Source: Chitinophaga pinensis
Lineage (GTDB): Bacteria; Bacteroidota; Bacteroidia; NS11-12g; UBA9320
Assembly: GCA_945890595.1 (NCBI GenBank)
Contig: CAMDCQ010000002.1
Span: 1-35,619, forward strand
Length of the DNA stretch: 35,619 bases
Reading direction: 5' to 3'
The translations under genes were made by a program, and so were the position numbers. The notes under the pieces are model-generated. The model was not told the DNA's origin, ran no database searches, and worked only from the letters and a program-made list of their open reading frames with translations. This document shows positions 6,940 to 14,523 of this stretch, piece after piece; within the stretch, counting starts at the first letter, position 1, and each line of letters opens with the position of its first letter.

Positions 6940-7122
6940 CTACTCGGCAGTCACCGGAAAAGTGGCTTGGTCTCTGTATGGCCAAACACCTAGATAGATA
7001 TAATAAGCAAGGTAAGCTACAATAAATAGACAAGCGGTAGCGTAAAGTAGCAACTCAAGCTTCCGAATGGTATCTGAGTGGCATAAAGACCATTTCCGAA
7101 AAAGTGAAATAAACGTTTTCAT
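6940..7122 (-). CDS. small single-pass membrane protein, hypothetical
   Basis: The predicted protein has 60 residues, with an N-terminal amphipathic basic part (MKTFISLFRKW) and one strong membrane helix at about 24-45 (LELLLYATACLFIVAYLAYYIY). A short tail, GVWPYRDQATF, follows. The composition is that of a real small membrane protein rather than a chance frame, and the ATG is the only sensible start. I recognise no family. It stands alone, 140 bases from the next minus-strand ORF. Confidence 0.5.
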   Translation of the reverse strand: MKTFISLFRKWSLCHSDTIRKLELLLYATACLFIVAYLAYYIYLGVWPYRDQATFPVTAE

Positions 7123-7261
7123 CCTATTTTATAAATTTTCTGATTCAATTATACTGACACACTGCTCATTCGTTTCAAAATTTGCAGGAAATTATACTCT
7201 CGTGTATTATCTATCCCCAGGAACAATGATTTAAATGAGTTTAAACGTATGAATTACGCAG

Positions 7262-7606
7262 TCAAATCTCGAGTTCCCAACACAAGCCAAATTCATCTAC
7301 TAATTTCTTTTGTTGAATAGACGCATCATAAATCCCATTGGTTATGTTCATCTTGATTGTGTCCACCTCAGTAAATAGGTGTATGAGCTCATAAACATCA
7401 GTAACGCGATGCGATTTGCATATCGCCGCAATATTCTGGAGTAACGTTGCGTGATCACCAATGGGAGGCGTATAGTATGTTCGCGCTTGTAGATCTAGTA
7501 TAATGTGTACCAAAAAAGCAGGTTTATAATCCTTCCAATTACAAAGTATTTCCAGTAATACAGCCGGTTCAATAAGGTGAAGTGTATTTTGATTTAAGTG
7601 CTTCAT
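7262..7606 (-). CDS. hypothetical protein, 114 residues
   Basis: No family is recognised. The protein is soluble, rich in Leu/Ile and predicted mainly helical, with no signal peptide, no membrane helix and no metal motif. Its ATG start (MKHLNQNTLHLIEPAVLLE) is sensible and its amino-acid composition is protein-like, which favours a real gene. It lies between the regulator cassette and the lipoprotein/hbd pair, with 139 and 171 free bases on either side, so it is probably its own transcription unit. It may belong to the accessory region. Confidence 0.5.
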   Translation of the reverse strand: MKHLNQNTLHLIEPAVLLEILCNWKDYKPAFLVHIILDLQARTYYTPPIGDHATLLQNIAAICKSHRVTDVYELIHLFTEVDTIKMNITNGIYDASIQQKKLVDEFGLCWELEI

Positions 7607-7777
7607 TTCTGTATTACAATACTATTTCGTGAGCGGGTTAATTATAGCTAATTTACAAGAAATCATAGTTTCACTTTATTTTAGAATAGCGTCACGATTA
7701 GCAATAAATTCAACCTTAAGAATTTAGCTTGTATTTAAGTTACATTCAAAAAATGAAACCTACGAATAGAGAATAAC

Positions 7778-8233
7778 CTAGTTTCTTACGTAAAGTGAAT
7801 TGCCGCTTTGGCTCACTTTGTATGTTTTTAAGTTACAGCGAGCAGGACCTGTAAGTACAGTGCTATTAAATGAAAATGTAGAAGCGCAGCAGGATATAAA
7901 ACCAGTGTCAGACTCGGTTCCACAGCGCAATTGGAGCGTTTTAGGATTCAATTGTATCTGCGAGCATTCTCGCTCAGACTCATAGGTACATGTCCTTTCT
8001 ATTGCGTAATAGAGATCATCGTAGTTATGTATCAAATAGATTCCTTTATTGCCTTGATTGATAACGATGTACTCTCCTAAGTTACGAAGATTATAGTATT
8101 CAGGTAACTCCATGTTTATAGTACTATTTACGGAGGCATCTGGCACAAAACAATCTCCAGCATAGGGGTTTTCATCTTTGCAAGCTGGCAAGGTAAAGGA
8201 GAAGACTAGTAGAACGAATAGAACTTTTTTCAT
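7778..8233 (-). CDS. Rieske-like-fold lipoprotein without cluster ligands
   Basis: The 151-residue protein starts with a lipoprotein signal (MKKVLFVLLVFSFTLPAC, lipidated Cys18 followed by KDEN). The remainder resembles lipoproteins found in many Flavobacteriia that have a Rieske-type beta fold. Their typical end is visible: CASTFSFNS, then GPARCNLKTYKV (about 130-141), corresponding to the GPA..PL..Y closing segment of Rieske domains. The CxH and CxxH pairs that bind a [2Fe-2S] cluster are missing, although seven cysteines remain in the mature part, probably for disulphides or another role. It begins 2 bases after the hbd stop, so the two are probably co-transcribed; a functional link is not obvious. 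Confidence 0.7.
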   Translation of the reverse strand: MKKVLFVLLVFSFTLPACKDENPYAGDCFVPDASVNSTINMELPEYYNLRNLGEYIVINQGNKGIYLIHNYDDLYYAIERTCTYESERECSQIQLNPKTLQLRCGTESDTGFISCCASTFSFNSTVLTGPARCNLKTYKVSQSGNSLYVRN

Positions 8234-8235
8234 TT

Positions 8236-9072
8236 CTAGTAGGTATAAAATCCTTTTCCTGTTTTTCTTCCAAAGTAACCTGCTTGCACTATCTTTTGCT
8301 GAATTCGATTGGGTCTAAACTTAGAATCGTAATTAAATAGCTCGTACATAGATTGGGTAACAGAAAGATTAGTTTCTACACCTATAAGATCCATCAGCTC
8401 AAAAGGACCCATTTTAAAACCACTAGCACGCACTAGATCATCTATCACCTCGTAGCTGGCTACATTTTCTTCTGCTAGTTTGAGACCCTCTACATAAAAA
8501 TGTCGGGCTACTCTATTCACGATAAAACCGGGAGCATCCTTGGCAACAATACAGGTTTTGTGGACACTCGTTACGTAGTCTTTAGCAATTTTCAATACTT
8601 CGGGTGAGGTTTGTTCTGCACTTATTACCTCTACTAATTTCATGATATGTGCAGGATTAAAGTAGTGTATTCCAACGACTTGCGTTGGATACGCAAAGTT
8701 AGCTGCAATTTGTGTTAGCGGAATGGATGAAGTATTTGAAGCGTAAACAGTAGTAGGTCCATTTAGTTCTGCTAATTGGGAAAGGACGTTTACTTTCACC
8801 TCCAATTTTTCGACAATAGCTTCTATAATCAGATCTACATGTACATCGGTAATTTTATTGGAGTAGTGCAAATTCGCATGTGTTGCAGCAACGCTTTCTG
8901 CATTTATTTTACCCAGCTCGAGCGCTTTTGAAAGATTAGCGGCGATGCTTGCTTTTGCAGTTTGTAAAACGTCATCGTTAATTTCAAAAAGCACTACTTG
9001 ATGACCTGCAGACGCAGATACTTGTGCTATACCGCGACCCATTACTCCAGCGCCTATTATTCCTACTTTCAT
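8236..9072 (-). CDS. hbd: 3-hydroxybutyryl-CoA dehydrogenase
   Basis: The 278-residue protein oxidises (S)-3-hydroxyacyl-CoA to 3-oxoacyl-CoA with NAD(P), or the reverse, in short-chain fatty-acid or butanoate metabolism. The N-terminal Rossmann domain has GIIGAGVMGRGIAQ (4-17). The substrate region shows GIHYFNPAHIMKLVEVI with the catalytic His, then VAKDAPGFIVNRV and the C-terminal helical 3HCDH domain ending GRKTGKGFYTY. Length is typical of single-domain Hbd/PaaH. I chose the ATG at 9072, directly before the nucleotide-binding motif; an in-frame ATG at 9108 would add 12 atypical residues. A lipoprotein gene follows 2 bases downstream. Confidence 0.93.
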   Translation of the reverse strand: MKVGIIGAGVMGRGIAQVSASAGHQVVLFEINDDVLQTAKASIAANLSKALELGKINAESVAATHANLHYSNKITDVHVDLIIEAIVEKLEVKVNVLSQLAELNGPTTVYASNTSSIPLTQIAANFAYPTQVVGIHYFNPAHIMKLVEVISAEQTSPEVLKIAKDYVTSVHKTCIVAKDAPGFIVNRVARHFYVEGLKLAEENVASYEVIDDLVRASGFKMGPFELMDLIGVETNLSVTQSMYELFNYDSKFRPNRIQQKIVQAGYFGRKTGKGFYTY

Positions 9073-9169
9073 TGCTGCTAATATCTCGGTTTTATCGTTA
9101 TAAATCAAATAGTATGGACAAAACCATAAGAATTAAAGCATGGATATCTAGCCGAAGCGATTTAGAGGT

Positions 9170-9910
9170 CTATTTTCGCTTGTATCCAGTTGGTATGCTG
9201 AAAGGGAAGGTAGCTATGGTATTGTCACTTATGGTTTGGTAGTTAAGTACTACTTTTAAATCTTGAGTTTTCTGTTTTACAGCCAGATTAACAATGGTAG
9301 GCACAAGATTATTATTCAAATTTTGATAGGCATCATATTGAATAACAGCATTTTGAGTAGTATCCTGCGTCGTCAATACAGAGTGGTGGGTTCTGTTTTT
9401 TTCATTTACGGTAAGACGATTAATTGCAATGCCATCTGTACCAACTAGTTGTTTGATTTCCGGCTGGTAACGGTATTTATCAGATTGAAACACCGCATTG
9501 CCCAGTAGAAGGTTTTGAACTTGCAATAGTGTTGCTTTATAGCCTAGGTACTGATAAAGGTAATTATTATCGTATGCCATATATTCTTGATTAAGCGAAT
9601 TAATCATAAAGAAACTATCCTTTGTAATAAGTACGGTTGCTCCTATGCCAAACATACTCACTTTAGCCCAAAGTAAACTGTCTTTTTTCATTTTTAGGTG
9701 CAAGGCTAAGTTGGTATTCTTTCCATCCATCACTAAAGTAGCTTTACCTCTAGCTTCAAAATAATCTTCGTGATATTGATTTTCCCAAAATTTTTGAATG
9801 CTTTCAGGAGTTTGAGTAGGCATTGTTTCTGCTACCATTTTGGCTGATTTGCACCCCGAGGCGATACTAAAAAAGGTAAGGAGTAATAGGGTTGTTAGTT
9901 TATTTGACAT
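9170..9910 (-). CDS. DUF4292 lipoprotein (LolA-like fold)
   Basis: The 246-residue lipoprotein has a lipobox ending at Cys20 (LLLLTFFSIASGC). Conserved features of DUF4292 include FEARGKATLVMDGKN, LHLKMKKDSLLWAKVSMFGIG and ILITKDSFFMINSLNQEY. The family is related by fold to LolA/LolB and is thought to act at the outer membrane, possibly on lipids or lipoproteins; this is not established. The ATG at 9910 overlaps the end of the TPR gene by 11 bases; the longer frame from 10015 would lack a signal peptide at its start. It is the last gene of the cluster here. Confidence 0.85.
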   Translation of the reverse strand: MSNKLTTLLLLTFFSIASGCKSAKMVAETMPTQTPESIQKFWENQYHEDYFEARGKATLVMDGKNTNLALHLKMKKDSLLWAKVSMFGIGATVLITKDSFFMINSLNQEYMAYDNNYLYQYLGYKATLLQVQNLLLGNAVFQSDKYRYQPEIKQLVGTDGIAINRLTVNEKNRTHHSVLTTQDTTQNAVIQYDAYQNLNNNLVPTIVNLAVKQKTQDLKVVLNYQTISDNTIATFPFSIPTGYKRK

Positions 9911-11573
9911 TAAAGAGGTCGATTTTAGATTGCATTTCATTGGCCATAGTTTGATTACCCATTTCCAAAAATATTTCTTTTGCGTGGCGATAGTATTCTG
10001 GGTTTGCGGAATCAATTTCCATACATTGGTCTAATAATTTGAGTGCAGATGGATACTCTTTTTTAGCAAAGAATATCCATGCTTTGGTATCCAAGAAAAA
10101 TGGATTCTTAGGTTCTAATTTTAAAGCAAGTTCTATAAGTGAATCTGCTTTAACTAACTTTTCTTTTCGATTGGCTAAACTATATGCATAATTATTGAGC
10201 ACGACGCTGTTGTACGGACTGATACTTAGAATATTATCAAAAATTTGATCCGACTTCCCGTGGTTATTTAATTTTTGGTAAGCGGATGATTGACAGAGCA
10301 ATAAATCTATTTTTTCATTTTTATCCAATGCGATTTCTAAACCTTCTTCCGTAATACTTAAGGCTTGGTAATATTCTTGTTCGTTGATCAGAGCATATCC
10401 AATTTGGGCGTACAGCCGAGTAACATTGGGAAATAAGTCGAGCGCCTTTTTGGCGTCTTCTAGCTGAAGCGCAGTATTTCCAATGCGCTCATCTATGCTG
10501 ATTAGTTTGCTCCAAAGTTTGTAGTCGCTTCGGTCTTTGTCAAGGGCCTTGAGGCTGTATTCACGAGCGAGTGTAAAGTTGCCCATTGTGCCTTCAATAT
10601 CTGATTTTAGAATAAGAGGCTCTGGCGCGTTGGGATAAGTATTTAATAGAATATCAGAGAGTTCTGTGGCTTCTAGTAGTTTGGAAGAGTCCGTTTTGAT
10701 GACTAAAAAGTAGGTACTGATGGCTTGCAGTTTTTGAACCAAATCGAGATCTTGGTGCTTGAAGGCTTCTTTTAGGTTTGCAAAAGCAAGCTTTTCATTC
10801 AGCATATCATGGTATAGTTTAGATAATGCGTAATATGCTTTTCCGCTAGTTGGATCTATTCGCAGGATATCATTTAGCGTCTCAATGGCCTTTTCTGTTT
10901 TTCCTGCATTTTGATATGCTTCCGATAAGTATCCTTTGTATTGTATGTCATTCGGGAAATGTTCAGCAAGTTTTTCCATCTCTAAAACAGCTAATTCTGA
11001 CTTCCCCATAGCTGAATAAACATATTCTAATCGGGTAGAAGATTCGGGTTCAATACCAAACCTTTCTTGCATTTTTTTCAAGTAAATAACGGATTGATTA
11101 TAGTTTTTGGCATTGAAATACTGCCCTGCAGCTTCGGTGTAGTTTTGCTTTTCGTCAGGTTCTTTGTTCACCATTTGGGCAAATACATTGGCGCTTTCGG
11201 TGTATTTGCCGTACTTGCTGTAAAACTGTCCCAATTGTCCTGAATACCAATGATTGTATGGACTTTGTAAGACGGATTTCTCAGCCCAATACAAAGCTTC
11301 GTTCGATTTATTGGCCTGATGATAAAGTTTTGCAAGCTGGTACATCGTAGCATGACTTTTAGGGTCAAGTACTATTGCTTCGTGATACAGCCTTAGCGCA
11401 TTCTCTTTGTTGTTCAGTACCTTTTGCTTGTTGGCTTCGTAGTACACAGTTTCAAAAGCTTCTTTTTGTTTGTAACCGTTTTCTGAGGAGGTTTGTGTAG
11501 AAAAGGAAATGGATTTGCAACCTACGGCTGCAAGTAAGAAAAGAGCTAAAGTTATGTGTACCGTTTTAATCAA
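9900..11573 (-). CDS. TPR-repeat lipoprotein
   Basis: The product has 557 residues with a lipoprotein signal (MIKTVHITLALFLLAAVGC, Cys19). The rest is an array of tetratricopeptide repeats, roughly a dozen between residues 45 and 545. Examples are ALRLYHEAIVLDPKSHATMY, AIETLNDILRIDPTSGKAYY and ALKLLDQCMEIDSANPEYY. TPR lipoproteins of this kind are periplasmic or outer-membrane scaffolds. Its start overlaps the nucleotidyltransferase end by 8 bases, and its end overlaps the DUF4292 gene by 11 bases, so translation is probably coupled. From memory, this neighbourhood is conserved in Bacteroidota. Confidence 0.88.
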   Translation of the reverse strand: MIKTVHITLALFLLAAVGCKSISFSTQTSSENGYKQKEAFETVYYEANKQKVLNNKENALRLYHEAIVLDPKSHATMYQLAKLYHQANKSNEALYWAEKSVLQSPYNHWYSGQLGQFYSKYGKYTESANVFAQMVNKEPDEKQNYTEAAGQYFNAKNYNQSVIYLKKMQERFGIEPESSTRLEYVYSAMGKSELAVLEMEKLAEHFPNDIQYKGYLSEAYQNAGKTEKAIETLNDILRIDPTSGKAYYALSKLYHDMLNEKLAFANLKEAFKHQDLDLVQKLQAISTYFLVIKTDSSKLLEATELSDILLNTYPNAPEPLILKSDIEGTMGNFTLAREYSLKALDKDRSDYKLWSKLISIDERIGNTALQLEDAKKALDLFPNVTRLYAQIGYALINEQEYYQALSITEEGLEIALDKNEKIDLLLCQSSAYQKLNNHGKSDQIFDNILSISPYNSVVLNNYAYSLANRKEKLVKADSLIELALKLEPKNPFFLDTKAWIFFAKKEYPSALKLLDQCMEIDSANPEYYRHAKEIFLEMGNQTMANEMQSKIDLFNVK

Positions 11574-12582
11574 TACGTTGTGTGCTGAAATCGCCTATGC
11601 TTATTTCATTGGCTGTACCATCATACTCAGCCTTATTACCAATCATGGAGTTGGTTAGATTGGCATTTCGTATGGTGCTGTACGTTTGTATAATACTGTT
11701 GTCGATAGTGCTGTTCTCTATAACGGTATTGTTGCCTATCGAAACATAAGGTCCAATTTTACTATGGGTTAATATTACATTTTCGCCAATAAAACACGGT
11801 TCTATAATTTCAGATCCATTGTTGACTAAAGTATCGGAAATTAATTTCTCCGTAGAATTTGCAAGAACGCGCTGGTTTGTATGCACAGTTGCGTTTTTAT
11901 TTCCGCAATCCCACCATTCTATTACTTTACCAGGAGTAAATTTAGCTCCTTTGTTTTTCAAGGTATCTAAAGCATTGGTTAGTTGATATTCACCTTTTTC
12001 AGTGATATTATTATCCAACAGGTATTCTATTTCTGTTCTTAAGGCTTCCCCATTTTTAAAGTAATAAATACCGATAATGGCCAAATTGGATTGTGGATTT
12101 TCTGGCTTTTCGACAAAGTCTTCAATAATGCCATTAGCGTCTAATTGTACCACACCAAATGCACGCGGATCTTCTACTTCTTTTACCCATACCGTGCCGT
12201 CTACTGTTGCATCTAACACAAAGTCTGCTCTAAAAAGTGTATCGGCAAAAGCTACAATTACATTTCCAGTAAGTGCTTGCTTAGCCATATAGATAGCATG
12301 TGCAGTTCCTAGCGCTTCTTCCTGAATATTAATAGAGCCTTTAGCGCCTAGTTTAGCAGCAACTTCTAGCAGGTTTTTTTGAACCTCTTTACCAAAGAAT
12401 TGTTCGTTAGGCCCAATTACAAAGGCTATTTCTTCAAGTGGTTCGTTTACTACTTTTGCAATGTCTTCTACTAGACGTTGCACTATTGCCTTGCCTGCCA
12501 CGGGAACTAGTGGTTTTGGAACAGTAAGTGTGTGTGGTCTCAACCTACTACCTATACCTGCCATTGGGATGATGATATTCAT
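11566..12582 (-). CDS. sugar-phosphate nucleotidyltransferase with left-handed beta-helix tail
   Basis: The 338-residue protein is expected to transfer a nucleotide from an NTP to a sugar-1-phosphate. The pyrophosphorylase signature is complete: MAGIGSRLRPHTLTVPKPLV (7-26), with the dinucleotide-binding loop and the catalytic Lys. Further motifs include VAFADTLFRADF, EKPENPQSNLAIIGIYYF and the GEYQLTNAL segment. The C-terminal part (about 250-330) carries hexapeptide-like turns (IGENVILTHSKIGPYVSIG) typical of a left-handed beta-helix. The exact sugar cannot be read from the sequence; RmlA-like dTDP-glucose or GlmU/UGP-like chemistry are alternatives. It lies between dut and the TPR lipoprotein, in a cluster with a lipid-linked-sugar flippase-like protein. 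Confidence 0.88.
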   Translation of the reverse strand: MNIIIPMAGIGSRLRPHTLTVPKPLVPVAGKAIVQRLVEDIAKVVNEPLEEIAFVIGPNEQFFGKEVQKNLLEVAAKLGAKGSINIQEEALGTAHAIYMAKQALTGNVIVAFADTLFRADFVLDATVDGTVWVKEVEDPRAFGVVQLDANGIIEDFVEKPENPQSNLAIIGIYYFKNGEALRTEIEYLLDNNITEKGEYQLTNALDTLKNKGAKFTPGKVIEWWDCGNKNATVHTNQRVLANSTEKLISDTLVNNGSEIIEPCFIGENVILTHSKIGPYVSIGNNTVIENSTIDNSIIQTYSTIRNANLTNSMIGNKAEYDGTANEISIGDFSTQRID

Positions 12583-12599
12583 GCTATATTCTTAAATTA

Positions 12600-13034
12600 T
12601 TATTTTCCTGTATGTCCGTAGCCTCCAGATCCTCTCTCGGTTTCATCTAGGCTATCGGTTATTTTAAATGCTACTTGTTCGTATTTATTAATCACCATTT
12701 GAGCAATACGATCTCCATTATATATGGTAAATGCTTCTTTTGATAGATTTATTAATGCTATTTTTAGTTCACCACGGTAATCGGCATCTATGGTTCCCGG
12801 TGTGTTTATTACGGTTATTCCATGTTTGAAAGCCATGCCACTTCGAGGGCGAATCATTGCTTCGTATCCCTCGGGCAAAGCCATATATAATCCGGTTCCT
12901 ACCAAAACACGACCCATAGGTTCTATCTCTATCGGGCCTTCAAGAAAAGCCATCAAATCTACTCCGGCAGCTTGTTTTGTCTGATAAGTTGGCAGCGGAT
13001 TGTTGCTTGTATTTATGATAGAAAGTTCGATCAT
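12600..13034 (-). CDS. dut: deoxyuridine 5'-triphosphate nucleotidohydrolase
   Basis: The 144-residue trimeric dUTPase hydrolyses dUTP to dUMP and pyrophosphate, keeping uracil out of DNA and feeding dTMP synthesis. All five family motifs are present: AGVDLMA (23-29), RPRSGMAFKHG (62-72), INTPGTIDADYRGE (76-89), GDRIAQMVI (about 109-117) and the C-terminal RGSGGYGHTGK arm. Length is standard. The start overlaps the flippase stop as ATGA, so it is translationally coupled within the cell-surface cluster, although its own role is nucleotide metabolism. Confidence 0.97.
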   Translation of the reverse strand: MIELSIINTSNNPLPTYQTKQAAGVDLMAFLEGPIEIEPMGRVLVGTGLYMALPEGYEAMIRPRSGMAFKHGITVINTPGTIDADYRGELKIALINLSKEAFTIYNGDRIAQMVINKYEQVAFKITDSLDETERGSGGYGHTGK

Positions 13035-14479
13035 TCGTCAGGCAAATTTACGTTTTTCGTACTTAAAATGAGTTGATAACCTACTAAAGCATATACAATA
13101 AGCGAAATCAGATTGACAATAACTTTCATTGCACCACTTAGAAACAAGAACTCTGTGCCAAAATATAGTCCTATGGCAAGCATTATCATTCCTATAATGT
13201 GCCAAGTATGATAGGCAACTGGATAAAATTTTTGACCTAAAAAATAACTCAATATGGCCATAACAAAGTAAGCGATTAACGTTGTAATTGCAGCGGCCAA
13301 AAATCCATAAATAGGCACATAAATGACTAAAAGTGTAATGGTTATAGCAGCACCAATCAATGAGATTCCTGCACCTAGCTTGGTTTGATTGTTGAGCTTA
13401 TACCATATACTCAAGTTAAAAAATATGCCAATAAACATATTAGCAAGTAGTAAGATAGGTACTATGGTTAGTGCATCGGGATGCTGATGAAATTCTTCAT
13501 TGGCGATCAAAGCCCTCGCTATCTCTCCTTTAAAAGAGGAGGTAAATAAAAAGATTGCTCCACAAGCGAATACAAACCAATCCATAATTTGTATATACGA
13601 TTTTTTGGCATCTGACTTATTTGCTTGTGCAAAGAAGAAAGGCTCTACGGCGTACCTAAATGCCTGGATAAACAAGGTCATGAGCATACTGAGTTTGTAG
13701 AAAGTGCCATATACCCCTATTTGATACGAAGCCTCGCTTTCGGGAAGTAGTTTTCTCATGGCAAGCCTATCAAATGTTTCGTTTACCATTCCTGCAAAAC
13801 CCAAAATAATAAGTGGCCAAGAATAGGCAAACATCTTTTTCCATAGCTCCATATTCGGTTTGCCAAAATGCTTGAAGATGTCTGTGGTCAACAATAAAAA
13901 CTCAATCGCACTTGCTATTAAATTCGCAATAAATACATAAATAATATTTCGATCTACTCCCATTATATCAGGATAGTAAACCACAAAAAAGATATTGAAA
14001 ACTACATTTAATACGATCCCCGTACTTTTGATAAAAGCGAATTTTTTTGCCTTATTCAAATACCTTAAAAGAGCATATGGAATGGATTTAAGTACATCTA
14101 TTGCTAAAATAACAGTAAAAAGCACAACATAATCAAGGTTATTGGGATACCCAACAAACCGACCAACACTTTGCGTATTTAGGAGCATTAGTCCAATAAA
14201 GAATGCCAGTACAATGAGAAGAGAAGACATAGCGGTTGCAAAAACGTCTTTGTATTCTTTTTCAATTCTAGAAAAATTAAAGAATGCGGTTTCCATGCCG
14301 TGTGGAAGTACTACAAAAAAGAAAGCAGCATACGCATAAAACTCTATTTGTGGCGCGAGAAGCGATGGTGTAAAGTAAGCAGCAAAAAAGAAGACTAAAA
14401 TAAAGTTAATAGACCTGCCCACGATACTAGGTATACCGTATATGGCCGTATCACTGGCTAGTTTTTTGAGAATACTCAT
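13031..14479 (-). CDS. polysaccharide/lipid-linked sugar flippase (MOP superfamily)
   Basis: The 482-residue integral membrane protein has about 12-14 hydrophobic helices, with a Polysacc_synt/MatE-like N-terminal half (MSILKKLASDTAIYGIPSIV). This is the typical opening of Bacteroidota Wzx-like lipopolysaccharide biosynthesis proteins. The family moves lipid-linked oligosaccharides across the inner membrane. The substrate is unknown. The gene is first in a tightly packed run with dut, the sugar nucleotidyltransferase and two lipoproteins, consistent with envelope assembly. Its stop overlaps the dut ATG by 4 bases. The TonB-receptor gene upstream is separated by 44 bases with no terminator seen. 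Confidence 0.88.
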   Translation of the reverse strand: MSILKKLASDTAIYGIPSIVGRSINFILVFFFAAYFTPSLLAPQIEFYAYAAFFFVVLPHGMETAFFNFSRIEKEYKDVFATAMSSLLIVLAFFIGLMLLNTQSVGRFVGYPNNLDYVVLFTVILAIDVLKSIPYALLRYLNKAKKFAFIKSTGIVLNVVFNIFFVVYYPDIMGVDRNIIYVFIANLIASAIEFLLLTTDIFKHFGKPNMELWKKMFAYSWPLIILGFAGMVNETFDRLAMRKLLPESEASYQIGVYGTFYKLSMLMTLFIQAFRYAVEPFFFAQANKSDAKKSYIQIMDWFVFACGAIFLFTSSFKGEIARALIANEEFHQHPDALTIVPILLLANMFIGIFFNLSIWYKLNNQTKLGAGISLIGAAITITLLVIYVPIYGFLAAAITTLIAYFVMAILSYFLGQKFYPVAYHTWHIIGMIMLAIGLYFGTEFLFLSGAMKVIVNLISLIVYALVGYQLILSTKNVNLPDE

Positions 14480-14523
14480 ATAGGTTACAAAGCTAACAGA
14501 TGCTGGTTACGGCTATTCACACT

